From the NCBI GenBank assembly GCA_011772865.1, contig WVYQ01000006.1, forward strand, positions 43,953-82,078: DNA of 38,126 nucleotides, written 5' to 3'. Shown piece after piece: positions 1-7,479 of the stretch (positions are counted from its first letter, which is position 1; each line of letters opens with the position of its first letter). The position numbers were made by a program, and so were the translations under genes. The notes beneath the pieces were generated by a model. The model was not told where the DNA came from. It saw only the letters and a list, made by a program, of their open reading frames with translations, and did no database searches. This DNA is from Woeseiaceae bacterium (GTDB lineage: Bacteria; Pseudomonadota; Gammaproteobacteria; Steroidobacterales; Woeseiaceae).

Positions 1-648
1 TCCGAGACGCTGTACAACCTCGAGGCCGGCATAAAGACGTCGCTGCTCGAGCGGACCCTGCAGTTCAACGCCTCGGTATTCGCCAGCCGCCACGAAGACG
101 CGCAGGTGCGCACGTCGTTCCAGCTCAACCCGGGCGACCCGACGTCCTTCGGCTTCGTCACGATCAACGTCGAGGAGAGCCGGGCGCTCGGCCTGGAGGC
201 CGACGTCCGCTGGCTGCCATCCGACAACTGGATGCTGTACGCGACGCTCGGCCTGATCGATACCGAGTTCAACGACGTCTCCGCGCCGTCACTTGCGAAC
301 CTGGATGGACGCGCCAAGGCGCATGCGCCCGAGTACACCCTGGCCTTCGGCGGCAGTTACGAGCACCCGAGCGGCTTTTTCGCCCGGCTCGACGTCTCGG
401 CGCGCGATGCGTTCTATTTCGACGTGGCCCACGATCAGCAGTCAGAGTCATACGAACTGGTCAACGCGCGCGCGGGCTACCGCGCCGAGACCTGGACCGC
501 CACGCTCTGGGCGCGCAACCTGTTCGACGAAGACTACGCCGTCCGCGGTTTCTATTTCGGCAACGAGCCACCCGATTTCCCCAATGCCCTGTACACGCGT
601 GCCGGCGATCCCCGCCAGGTGGGCGTCACGTTCAGCAAGGAGTTCTGA
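1..648 (+). CDS. TonB-dependent receptor, C-terminal part (5' end outside window)
   Basis: This is the last ~215 codons of an outer-membrane TonB-dependent receptor; the reading frame is open from base 1 and stops at 646-648. The sequence shows repeated amphipathic beta-strands separated by turns, the hallmark pattern GLEADVRW followed by WMLYATLGLIDTEF, an ARNLFDEDYAVRGFYF strand near the end, and a C-terminal Phe (GVTFSKEF) as expected for BAM-dependent barrel insertion. The plug domain and TonB box lie outside the window. The next gene starts 2 bases after the stop and encodes a thiamine-binding-like protein, followed by a PnuC-like permease and a kinase, so thiamine or a precursor is the likely substrate. 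That substrate is inferred from context only. A TPP riboswitch would be expected upstream, off the window. Confidence 0.9.
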   Translation, partial: SETLYNLEAGIKTSLLERTLQFNASVFASRHEDAQVRTSFQLNPGDPTSFGFVTINVEESRALGLEADVRWLPSDNWMLYATLGLIDTEFNDVSAPSLANLDGRAKAHAPEYTLAFGGSYEHPSGFFARLDVSARDAFYFDVAHDQQSESYELVNARAGYRAETWTATLWARNLFDEDYAVRGFYFGNEPPDFPNALYTRAGDPRQVGVTFSKEF

Positions 649-650
649 CC

Positions 651-899
651 ATGAAAGTCGCAGTCGATATCAGCCTGTACCCGCTGCAGGAAGACCTGAT
701 CCCGCCGATTCGCAACGTTATCGAGCGACTCAAGTCGCACGAGAATCTTTATGTCGAAACCAACTCGATGAGCACCCAGATACGCGGCGAGTATGACGAC
801 GTGATGGCGGTGCTAACCAGCGAGCTCAGGACGACGTTCGAACTGCTGCCAAAGGCCGTGTTCGTCATCAAGATGCTCAACAACCCGATCGCGGACTAG
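651..899 (+). CDS. Thiamine-binding / YkoF-like small protein
   Basis: An 82-residue soluble protein without signal peptide. It resembles the MTH1187/YkoF family of small ferredoxin-fold proteins, some of which bind thiamine or hydroxymethylpyrimidine. Visible family-like features are the opening MKVAVDISLYPL strand, a helix IPPIRNVIERL, a strand LYVETNSMSTQIRGEY and a final helix and strand LLPKAVFVIKML. It is a single domain, as in MTH1187, whereas YkoF has two. It starts 2 bases after the receptor stop and its stop abuts the next ATG (TAGATG at 897-902), so it is surely in one operon with receptor and permease. Its role is probably cytoplasmic binding or buffering of imported thiamine. The fold call is fairly secure; the ligand is inferred. 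Confidence 0.75.
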   Translation: MKVAVDISLYPLQEDLIPPIRNVIERLKSHENLYVETNSMSTQIRGEYDDVMAVLTSELRTTFELLPKAVFVIKMLNNPIAD

Positions 900-1496
900 A
901 TGGGCGATTTGCTCGGGCAGTTGCTCGGCTGGAGTCCGCTCGAGGTAGCGGCCGTAGTCGCGGCGATCCTCTACCTGCTACTCGCTATCCGCGAGAACAT
1001 CTGGTGTTGGCTGTTTGCCGGCATCAGCACCGCAATCTACGTTTACCTGTTCGTCGTCGCGCGGCTCTACATGGAGTCGGCGCTCAACGTGTTCTACTTC
1101 GTCATGGCCGTGTATGGCTTCACTGTCTGGTACCGGGGGCGCACGCCGGACCGGGAATTGCCGGTCACCGTGTGGCCGGGGAGGGCGCACGGCGTCGCCA
1201 TCGGCGCCATCCTGCTGGCCAGCCTCGTCAGCGGTTACCTGCTGGATACGCAGACCGACGCGGCGTTTCCCTATATCGACTCACTGACGACCTGGTCGGC
1301 GATCTGGGCAACGTTCCTCGTTGCGCGCAAGGTGCTGGAGAACTGGTGGTACTGGTTGGTCATCGACATTGCGTCGGTGTTCATCTACTGGTCGCGTGAC
1401 CTGCAACTCACGTCTCTGCTGTTCGTGGTTTACGTGATCATGATCCCGTTCGGCCTGATCCTTTGGACACGCTCTTATCGCGAGGCGAGCGCATGA
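900..1496 (+). CDS. pnuT: PnuC/PnuT-family vitamin permease
   Basis: A 198-residue integral inner-membrane protein of the PnuC fold, with about seven hydrophobic segments (for example residues 15-30, 38-53, 58-78, 98-115, 150-190). It shows the family's aromatic-rich stretch ESALNVFYFVMAVYGFTVWYRG and a second Trp-rich stretch ENWWYWLVIDIASVFIYW. PnuC members move nicotinamide riboside, whereas PnuT relatives move thiamine by facilitated diffusion and rely on an intracellular kinase for trapping. The neighbours (receptor, thiamine-binding-like protein, kinase) favour thiamine here. The ATG directly follows the stop of the previous gene, and its TGA (1494-1496) overlaps the kinase ATG (1493-1495). 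The symbol pnuT is assigned by context; nicotinamide riboside remains the alternative substrate. Confidence 0.8.
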   Translation: MGDLLGQLLGWSPLEVAAVVAAILYLLLAIRENIWCWLFAGISTAIYVYLFVVARLYMESALNVFYFVMAVYGFTVWYRGRTPDRELPVTVWPGRAHGVAIGAILLASLVSGYLLDTQTDAAFPYIDSLTTWSAIWATFLVARKVLENWWYWLVIDIASVFIYWSRDLQLTSLLFVVYVIMIPFGLILWTRSYREASA

Positions 1497-2245
1497 GGCT
1501 GACGCCTGCAACCGTGCTCGCCGGCCTACCCGAGTGGGCCAACGCGACAATCAGCGATCTCGACGGCGGGCTCACCAATCGCACGTGGCTGGTAGACGCT
1601 GGCGACAGGAAGGCCGTGCTCAAGATCGACGAGACGCCGCGGCAACTGCCGTATAACGAGCGCCGCACCGAGGCGCAGATCCAGATGCGGGCAGCCGAAG
1701 AAGGGCTGGCCAACCGCGTATTGCTCGCGACCGACACGGTCTATATGACCGAGTACGTGGAAGGCGTCGTCTGGTCGCTCGACTGCCTCGAGGTGGACGC
1801 GAACCTCGAACAACTGGCACGCGCATTGCGCCGCCTGCATTCACTGCCACTGACAGGCCGGACGTTCGATGCGGTGGGTGCCGCAAAAGACTATGCGCGC
1901 AAGATTGAAGACCGTGATCAGGCAAAGATCAGCGATTGCCTCGCCAGGATCGCCGCGTCACCGTTGCCACCGAACCTGTGTTTCTGTCACAACGACCTCG
2001 TCGTCGCCAACATCATCAATGTTCCCGAGACCCGCTTCCTGGACTGGGAGTACGCCTGCGACAACGACCCGTTTTTCGACCTCGCCACCGTTGCTGCGCA
2101 TCATGGTATGACGCCCGTGCAGGTCGGCACGCTGCTGGATGCCTACTTCGACGGCAAAGGCGAGCAATGGCGCGAGCAGCTCAACCGGCAGGCGGACGTT
2201 TACGATGCGCTGCTGTGGCTCTGGGAAGCGGCGTGTCGCGACTAG
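1493..2245 (+). CDS. APH/choline-kinase-fold kinase, probable thiamine kinase
   Basis: A 250-residue cytoplasmic kinase of the aminoglycoside phosphotransferase/choline kinase superfamily, the superfamily of E. coli thiamine kinase ThiK. It has a Lys in the N-lobe (AVLKID, about K44), the catalytic loop HNDLVVAN (about 166-173, with the catalytic Asp) and the metal-binding motif LDWEYA (about D184). I chose the ATG at 1493 because it overlaps the pnuT stop in an ATGA arrangement; an in-frame ATG at 1463 would add ten residues inside pnuT. Phosphorylating imported thiamine would trap it in the cell and drive uptake through PnuT. The substrate is inferred from the operon. The stop codon region (2243-2245) overlaps the end of the convergent mscS-like gene. 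Confidence 0.8.
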   Translation: MRLTPATVLAGLPEWANATISDLDGGLTNRTWLVDAGDRKAVLKIDETPRQLPYNERRTEAQIQMRAAEEGLANRVLLATDTVYMTEYVEGVVWSLDCLEVDANLEQLARALRRLHSLPLTGRTFDAVGAAKDYARKIEDRDQAKISDCLARIAASPLPPNLCFCHNDLVVANIINVPETRFLDWEYACDNDPFFDLATVAAHHGMTPVQVGTLLDAYFDGKGEQWREQLNRQADVYDALLWLWEAACRD

Positions 2246-3822
2246 GCGCGCAATCCCTCGATATGTAGCGGTTTCTCGAGGAGTGAAGTGCCGGCCTCGT
2301 TGATGATTCTCAGAACCGCCATGTTCAGCTCTTCGGCAATTTCGAGATAATCCGCCCAGACGACGGTGTCGACGTAGGCGAAGGCTTCGATAACCAGTGA
2401 CTCTTCGCCGATCTCCAGGAATCGCACGCGCTGACCATTGTCGAGCACACGCTCGTGATCCGCGAAAAGCGTACGAATATTGTTGAGAATCGCATCCAGT
2501 TGCTCGGGTGTCGTTTCGAGACGAATCCGCAGGTTAGGTCTGTAGAGAATCTTGTTGCGCGCCGAGTAATTGTCGATCGGCGAATTGGCGAGCTGGGAGT
2601 TCGGAACGGCGATGACCGTATCGGCAAGAGTGCGAACTCGCGTGGTTCTCAAGCCAATTTCCTCAATGGTCCCCGTCTCGGTTCCGATCTTGCAGAAGTC
2701 GCCCACGCGAACCGGCTGCTGCGTGTATAAGGTGATAGCGCCCAGGATGTCCTCCATCGGTTTTTGCAGGGCAAGCGCTACCGCGACACCGCCAACGCCG
2801 AGGCCGGCGATCACCGCAGTGATGTTGATGCCGAGCTTGTCGAGGTAGACCAGCGCCGCCGCAATGGCGACGAGAAGCTTGAGTGCATTGCCGACCGGTC
2901 TCGCGAGGACCGCGGCACCGGGGTGGCCATCCCTGATCCGTCGCGATGAGTAGACATCGCGCAACAGATTGATACCGGCAAACAGTACCCAGACGGTCAG
3001 CAGCATCGGTATGGGCGTGTACCGCTGTATCGCCTCGGCTGTAACGCCCTTGCCCAGCACTGAGGCGACGTAATTCGTCATGATCACGACGGCCCAGATG
3101 CCGACCGGAATGATGAGAAATCGAAACAGGCGCCGCGCACCCGAGGAGCCTTTACGGGTCAAAGTGCGCCGGGAAGCCAGGGCAGTTACCAACACGAACA
3201 GGTAAGTGACCAGTGCGGTGGCCAGCACGAGTACCCACTTGAACAGTTCGAAACCAAGGAAGTTCACGTCCGGCATGACAATACGGAATTCCTCGATGTA
3301 CTCGGGGTAGCCATACGTTTCGTAGAGTTCCGGTATCAGCGAGACCGTGGCGTTGGAGACTTTCCAGATGAAGACGCCGTCGCCGCGCGGGACCTTCTGC
3401 ATCCACAGCTGCTGATTGGTGCCATCGACCGACACGATGCCGATCAGGTCGCGGTAATCGGGCAGGCCGTCATTGAGGCGCCCGTCCGGGTGGTCGATCA
3501 GTTCCGCAACGTCGACCCATTTCGCACGGTTGACGATAACGGCGAATGCCCTGGCCAGTTCCTCGGGGTCTTCGTCCCTGGCTTCGCCACGAAGGTTGCG
3601 CAGGTCGAGATACTCTGTCGCAGTCGCATAATCTCCCTTGTCGACGGCGATAAGGAACCCGTCTGCGCTCCGCCGTGGCGTACCGCGGTCGAAGTCGTCG
3701 ATCGGTATCTCGGGTCCCTCATCCTCGACTTGGTCGGTTTGTTCTTGCTGCGAGAATGCAGCGCCTGAGAAGGACAGCGTGGCCAGCAGTGCCAGGAGAA
3801 GAAAAGGCGTTCGGATAGTCAT
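2242..3822 (-). CDS. MscS-family mechanosensitive channel with periplasmic N-terminal domain
   Basis: A 526-residue membrane protein. It opens with a signal peptide (MTIRTPFLLLALLATLSFSGAAFS), then about 150 residues of soluble, acidic, presumably periplasmic domain. Three to four hydrophobic helices follow, and then the MscS pore helix and Sm-like region: GVGGVAVALALQKPMEDILG, VRVGDFCKI, TGTIEEIGLRTTRVRT and VIAVPNSQLANSPIDN. It probably relieves hypo-osmotic stress by opening at high membrane tension. The frame is open further upstream, but I start it at 3822 because the signal peptide begins there and the ATG overlaps the nhaA stop (ATGA, 3822-3819). It is the last gene of a four-gene minus-strand operon; its stop overlaps that of the convergent kinase. 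N-terminally extended MscS proteins are known, but this periplasmic domain is not one I can name. Confidence 0.88.
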   Translation of the reverse strand: MTIRTPFLLLALLATLSFSGAAFSQQEQTDQVEDEGPEIPIDDFDRGTPRRSADGFLIAVDKGDYATATEYLDLRNLRGEARDEDPEELARAFAVIVNRAKWVDVAELIDHPDGRLNDGLPDYRDLIGIVSVDGTNQQLWMQKVPRGDGVFIWKVSNATVSLIPELYETYGYPEYIEEFRIVMPDVNFLGFELFKWVLVLATALVTYLFVLVTALASRRTLTRKGSSGARRLFRFLIIPVGIWAVVIMTNYVASVLGKGVTAEAIQRYTPIPMLLTVWVLFAGINLLRDVYSSRRIRDGHPGAAVLARPVGNALKLLVAIAAALVYLDKLGINITAVIAGLGVGGVAVALALQKPMEDILGAITLYTQQPVRVGDFCKIGTETGTIEEIGLRTTRVRTLADTVIAVPNSQLANSPIDNYSARNKILYRPNLRIRLETTPEQLDAILNNIRTLFADHERVLDNGQRVRFLEIGEESLVIEAFAYVDTVVWADYLEIAEELNMAVLRIINEAGTSLLEKPLHIEGLRA

Positions 3823-5027
3823 GTCGAGGAGGCTTCGGGAACCGGAGGATGCCGGAGTGCAAATTTGAGAGTAACGATAGCAGCGACAGCCGCGAGTATC
3901 GACCCGACGAGCACGCCCAGCCGGTCGCCTTCGAAATAGTCGCCGCTGCCGTGCTCGAACGCGAGGCCCGCGATGAACAGGCTCATCGTAAAGCCGATGC
4001 CGCTGGCAAACCCGACTCCCATGACCTGGCCCCAGGACACGTTTTTCGGCAGTTCGACGAGGCGAAGTAACACGCCAACGGCGACGAACGCGAGAATGCC
4101 GATTGGCTTGCCGGCGAACAGCCCGAGAATGATGCCGAGGGTTACAGGGTGTTCCAGGGACTCGAATGTAAACCCTGCCAGCGGCAGACCCGCGTTCGCG
4201 AAGGCGAAAATCGGCAATATCGCGTAGACCACGGGCCCGTGCAGGTTGTGTTCGAGTTCGCGCAGGGGCGAATGACCCGCGTCGTCTCGCATCGGGATGC
4301 ACAGCGCGATCAGTACGCCGGCCAACGTGGCATGCACACCTGACTTTAGCAGTGCGATCCACAGCGCGATGCCGAGCAACACGTAGGTCGATGTTCGCGT
4401 CACCCCGGCACGATTCATCGTCACGGCAATCGCAAAAGCAACGGCGGCCACGATAACGAGCTGAAGGGAAATGTCCTCGGAATAGAACAGCGCGATGATA
4501 ATGATCGCACCGAGATCGTCGAAGATGGCGAGCGTGAGCAGGAACACCTTGAGCGCGATAGGGACCCGGCTGCCGAATACGCTAAGTACCGCCAGGGCGA
4601 AGGCAATGTCCGTCGCCGCCGGGATCGCCCAGCCATCAAGTGCTATCGGGTCATTCCAGTTGAACCAGGCGTAGATGCCCATGGGCACGATCATGCCGCC
4701 GAGCGCGGCGACCGCCGGTAACGCGATCTGCTTGGCCGACGACAGTTCGCCTTCCATGACCTCGCGCTTGAGTTCGAGCCCGATCAGGAAGAAGAACACG
4801 GCCATGAGACCATCGTTGATCCAGAGTAGTAGCGGTTTGCTGATCGACCAGTCGCCAACCTGTACCGCGACGATCGTTTCGAGAAAGTCATCGTAGCGCG
4901 GCAAGAGTGGCGTATTGGCGACGATCATCGCCGCTGCAGCCGTTATCAGCAGCAGGATGCCGCCGGCCGACTCGAGCTTGAGAAAATCGCGAATCGCGCT
5001 CGCGACGGGCGCTGCCGCTTTCACCAT
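3819..5027 (-). CDS. nhaA: Na+/H+ antiporter NhaA
   Basis: A 402-residue inner-membrane antiporter that exchanges internal Na+ (or Li+) for external protons. Diagnostic NhaA features are FFFLIGLELKREVMEGELS (about 78-96), ALPAVAALGGMIVP, and the ion-binding acids PAATDIAFALAVLS (D140) and LAIFDDLGAIIIIALFYS (D170, D171), equivalent to E. coli D133, D163 and D164. The C-terminal GIGFTMSLFIAGLAF helix is also typical. The ATG at 5027-5025 lies 7 bases inside the 3' end of the GloB-like gene, and the stop overlaps the mscS-like start, so translation is probably coupled throughout. The pairing with a mechanosensitive channel fits a role in salt and osmotic homeostasis. All key residues are present and the length is near normal (E. 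coli 388). Confidence 0.95.
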   Translation of the reverse strand: MVKAAAPVASAIRDFLKLESAGGILLLITAAAAMIVANTPLLPRYDDFLETIVAVQVGDWSISKPLLLWINDGLMAVFFFLIGLELKREVMEGELSSAKQIALPAVAALGGMIVPMGIYAWFNWNDPIALDGWAIPAATDIAFALAVLSVFGSRVPIALKVFLLTLAIFDDLGAIIIIALFYSEDISLQLVIVAAVAFAIAVTMNRAGVTRTSTYVLLGIALWIALLKSGVHATLAGVLIALCIPMRDDAGHSPLRELEHNLHGPVVYAILPIFAFANAGLPLAGFTFESLEHPVTLGIILGLFAGKPIGILAFVAVGVLLRLVELPKNVSWGQVMGVGFASGIGFTMSLFIAGLAFEHGSGDYFEGDRLGVLVGSILAAVAAIVTLKFALRHPPVPEASST

Positions 5028-5812
5028 TTGTTTCGTAGCTCGCGCAGCTTGAGGAATACGGTTTTCGCATCCGGACTGTCGCCGATCTCCGGAAAGTCCT
5101 CCTGCAATCGGGCGATTACCGATGGACTGTCGAGCCGGAAGAACGTGTTCATCTCGCGTTCCCGGGCCAGCGTAGTGACCAGTGCATTGGCGGGGTCCTG
5201 GCTCTCGTACTGGTCGATCATCTGCCGTGCGACTGAATTGTCTGGCTCACGATCGAGCGTAAATCGCAAATTGTTGATCAGGTAGTCGTGGCCCGGATAA
5301 ATCAGCGTGTCCTCGGGCAGCTTCTCGAGCTGGTTGGCAAAGGTCTCGTAGAGTTCGTTCGGGTGGCCGCCGTTGTGGCAATTGCCGGCGCCGGCATTGA
5401 ACAGGGTGTCGCCCGAGAAAAGGGCCGGCTGGTCGGTCTTCGACAGCAGGCAGATATGGCTCATCGTGTGGCCGGGCGTGTCGAGACATTCGAGGTCGAC
5501 GGTCTCGCCGACCTTGATGATGTCACCAGCGCCTACGCCGCGGTCCATGTTCGGGATTCGGTTCTTCGCATTGGCGTGCGCGACGATCTTCGCGCCCGTG
5601 GCCTTGACCATGCCCTTGTTACCCCCGGTATGGTCGCCGTGCTCATGGGTGTTCAGGATCTGCGTTATCGTCCAGCCGTGCTTCTCGGCGGCCGCCAGGC
5701 ACTTGTTGAAGTCGAGCGGGTCGATCGCTAGCGCGTCGCCGGTTTCGGGGCATGCTACGAGGTAGTTGAAATTGCGGTAGGCGTTTCCGGTCCACACCTG
5801 TTCGACGATCAT
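5021..5812 (-). CDS. gloB: Hydroxyacylglutathione hydrolase-like metallo-beta-lactamase fold protein (glyoxalase II)
   Basis: A 263-residue cytoplasmic metallohydrolase that likely hydrolyses S-D-lactoylglutathione to lactate and glutathione, the second glyoxalase step. The binuclear metal motif THEHGDH is at residues 55-61. Further ligands are in DTPGHTMSH, FSGDTLFNAG and IYPGHDY. The C-terminal REREMNTFFR resembles the glutathione-binding E(R)xxNPFLR signature of GloB, which favours glyoxalase II over other members of the fold. Its ATG overlaps the amidohydrolase stop by 4 bases (5809-5812) and its stop lies 7 bases inside nhaA. Grouping with an Na+/H+ antiporter recalls the link between methylglyoxal stress and ion transport, but that is speculative here. 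Confidence 0.82.
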   Translation of the reverse strand: MIVEQVWTGNAYRNFNYLVACPETGDALAIDPLDFNKCLAAAEKHGWTITQILNTHEHGDHTGGNKGMVKATGAKIVAHANAKNRIPNMDRGVGAGDIIKVGETVDLECLDTPGHTMSHICLLSKTDQPALFSGDTLFNAGAGNCHNGGHPNELYETFANQLEKLPEDTLIYPGHDYLINNLRFTLDREPDNSVARQMIDQYESQDPANALVTTLAREREMNTFFRLDSPSVIARLQEDFPEIGDSPDAKTVFLKLRELRNKW

Positions 5813-7449
5813 TGTGCTTCCTCCGCAGAATAGACTCGTTCCCCTGCAATCCAGGTCTCGAGCACCTGGATATCGTCGATCTCCGACTCGGGTACTTCGA
5901 AATAATCACGATCGATCATGATGAAATCCGCCCATTTGCCGGGCTCGAGGCTCCCCAGGTAATCCTCCTGGTGGGCGGCATAGGCGTTTGCCAGCGTGAA
6001 GGAGTGCAGCGCTTCGGCGCGCGTCAGCCCCTGGTCGGCATACCAGCCGCCTTCGGGCAGGCCCTCGCGGCTCTTGCGCGTCACCGAGGCATAAAGCCCG
6101 TGCCAGGGATTGGCGAGTTCGACCGGGAAGTCGGAGCCGTTTGCGAGCATGGCGCCTGAATCGAGCAGCCGTCGCCAGGCATAGGCACCCCTGATGCGGA
6201 TCGGGCCGACCCGGTCCTCGGCCATGTTCATGTCGGAGGTCGCATGTGTTGCCTGCATGGCGGCGATTACACCGAGTTCGGCAAATCGCGGGATATCAGG
6301 CAGGTCGATGACCTGCGCGTGCTCGATGCGGTTCCTGAGCATCGACGGCTTGCCGCCCTGGATAGCGTCGAATGCGTCGAGCGCCATCCGGTTGCCCAAG
6401 TCGCCAATAGCGTGAATGCCGACCTGGAAGCCCATGTAGTTGGCCTTGTGCGCAAGCCCTGTCAAATCCTCCGTCGTGAAAAACGGCAAACCGCGGTTCT
6501 CGGGGTCGTCGGAGTAAGGCTCGATCATCGCGGCGCCGCGGCTGCCGAGCGCGCCATCGGAGTAGAGTTTCACCGCGCGAATATCGAGCATATCCTCGGC
6601 ATAACGCTTGAGTGGCTTCTCCATCTGGTCGAGGACCTCGTCAGCACCGTCCAGCATCGCGTAGACGCGCAGGCCGAGTTCTCTGTCGTCGGCCATCGAG
6701 ATCAGGACCTCGACTTCTCTGATGGTGACGCCGGCATCGTGCACCCCGGTTATGCCGTAAGGTGCGAGCCCGGCAAACGCCGTACGGTAGACTTCGCGAA
6801 TCTCGTCCCAGTCGGGTTGGGGGATTTGCGCCTTCAACAGGTCCTCGGCCTTGTCGATGAAGACCCCGGTTGCCTTGCCGCTTGTGTCACGGACGATTCT
6901 GCCGCCCACCGGGTCCGGCGTGTCGTCAGTGATGCCCGCGATCTCCATGGCCCTGCTGTTGGCCCATACGGCATGGCCGTCGATACGATCCAGCAAGACC
7001 GGCCGGTCGGATACGACCGCGTCGATATCCGCTGCGGTCGGGAATTCCTTGATGGGCCAGAGGACCTGGTTCCAGCCGCGGCCCTGGATCCATCGCGAGT
7101 GCGGGTTCTCCTTGGCGTAGGCGTTTATCTTGAGCAGCGACTCGGTCAGGGATGGCGTCCCGGCGAGGTCCAGGTTCTGCTGCAGGAAGCCGTAGTTGTA
7201 GAGGTGCGCGTGGCCGTCGGTGAGCCCGGGCAACAGCGTGCGGCCATTGCCGTCAATACGTATGGCATCCGGGCGCGCTTTGAGTAATGATTCGCCCCCT
7301 GTCGCAACGACCCGGCCGTCATCCGCGAAGACCAAAACACTGAATTCCCGGATGCCTTCCGTGGTCGATGTATACCCGGAGACATTGTGAATGGCGGTCT
7401 CGCCGGCAAACGATGAGCCGGCCAGCAGCATCAAAACAAGCGTGCGCAT
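5809..7449 (-). CDS. Secreted amidohydrolase family 3 protein (YtcJ-like)
   Basis: A 546-residue metal-dependent hydrolase with an N-terminal signal peptide (MRTLVLMLLAGSSFAGETA), hence probably periplasmic. It has the amidohydrolase layout: a beta-sandwich part with GNGRTLLPGLTDGHAHLYNYG (metal-binding HxH), the mid-domain RIDGHAVWANSRAMEIAGI, IHAIGDLGNRMALDAF, IEHAQVI, the metal Asp in ANGSDFPVE, and a C-terminal SLEPGKWADFIMIDRDYF that completes the sandwich. YtcJ-like enzymes act on N-substituted formamides, amides or related bonds; the substrate is unknown. It is first in the minus-strand operon with gloB, nhaA and the mscS-like gene. Only 30 bases separate its ATG from the divergent M16 peptidase gene, so the two promoters must overlap coding sequence or each other. 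Confidence 0.88.
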   Translation of the reverse strand: MRTLVLMLLAGSSFAGETAIHNVSGYTSTTEGIREFSVLVFADDGRVVATGGESLLKARPDAIRIDGNGRTLLPGLTDGHAHLYNYGFLQQNLDLAGTPSLTESLLKINAYAKENPHSRWIQGRGWNQVLWPIKEFPTAADIDAVVSDRPVLLDRIDGHAVWANSRAMEIAGITDDTPDPVGGRIVRDTSGKATGVFIDKAEDLLKAQIPQPDWDEIREVYRTAFAGLAPYGITGVHDAGVTIREVEVLISMADDRELGLRVYAMLDGADEVLDQMEKPLKRYAEDMLDIRAVKLYSDGALGSRGAAMIEPYSDDPENRGLPFFTTEDLTGLAHKANYMGFQVGIHAIGDLGNRMALDAFDAIQGGKPSMLRNRIEHAQVIDLPDIPRFAELGVIAAMQATHATSDMNMAEDRVGPIRIRGAYAWRRLLDSGAMLANGSDFPVELANPWHGLYASVTRKSREGLPEGGWYADQGLTRAEALHSFTLANAYAAHQEDYLGSLEPGKWADFIMIDRDYFEVPESEIDDIQVLETWIAGERVYSAEEAQ

Positions 7450-7479
7450 GGCCGCATTCTAATCAGAACGGAGCTAAGG

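Noticed and set aside
3823-4362. Upstream extension of the MscS-like frame (about 180 extra residues)
   Set aside because: It overlaps nhaA in another frame on the same strand, has an Arg-rich, low-complexity composition, and a clear signal peptide with ATGA coupling begins at 3822.
6244-7287. Long open frame opposite the amidohydrolase gene
   Set aside because: It is an antisense frame caused by high GC and codon bias; composition is rich in Arg, Val and His and no domain is recognisable.
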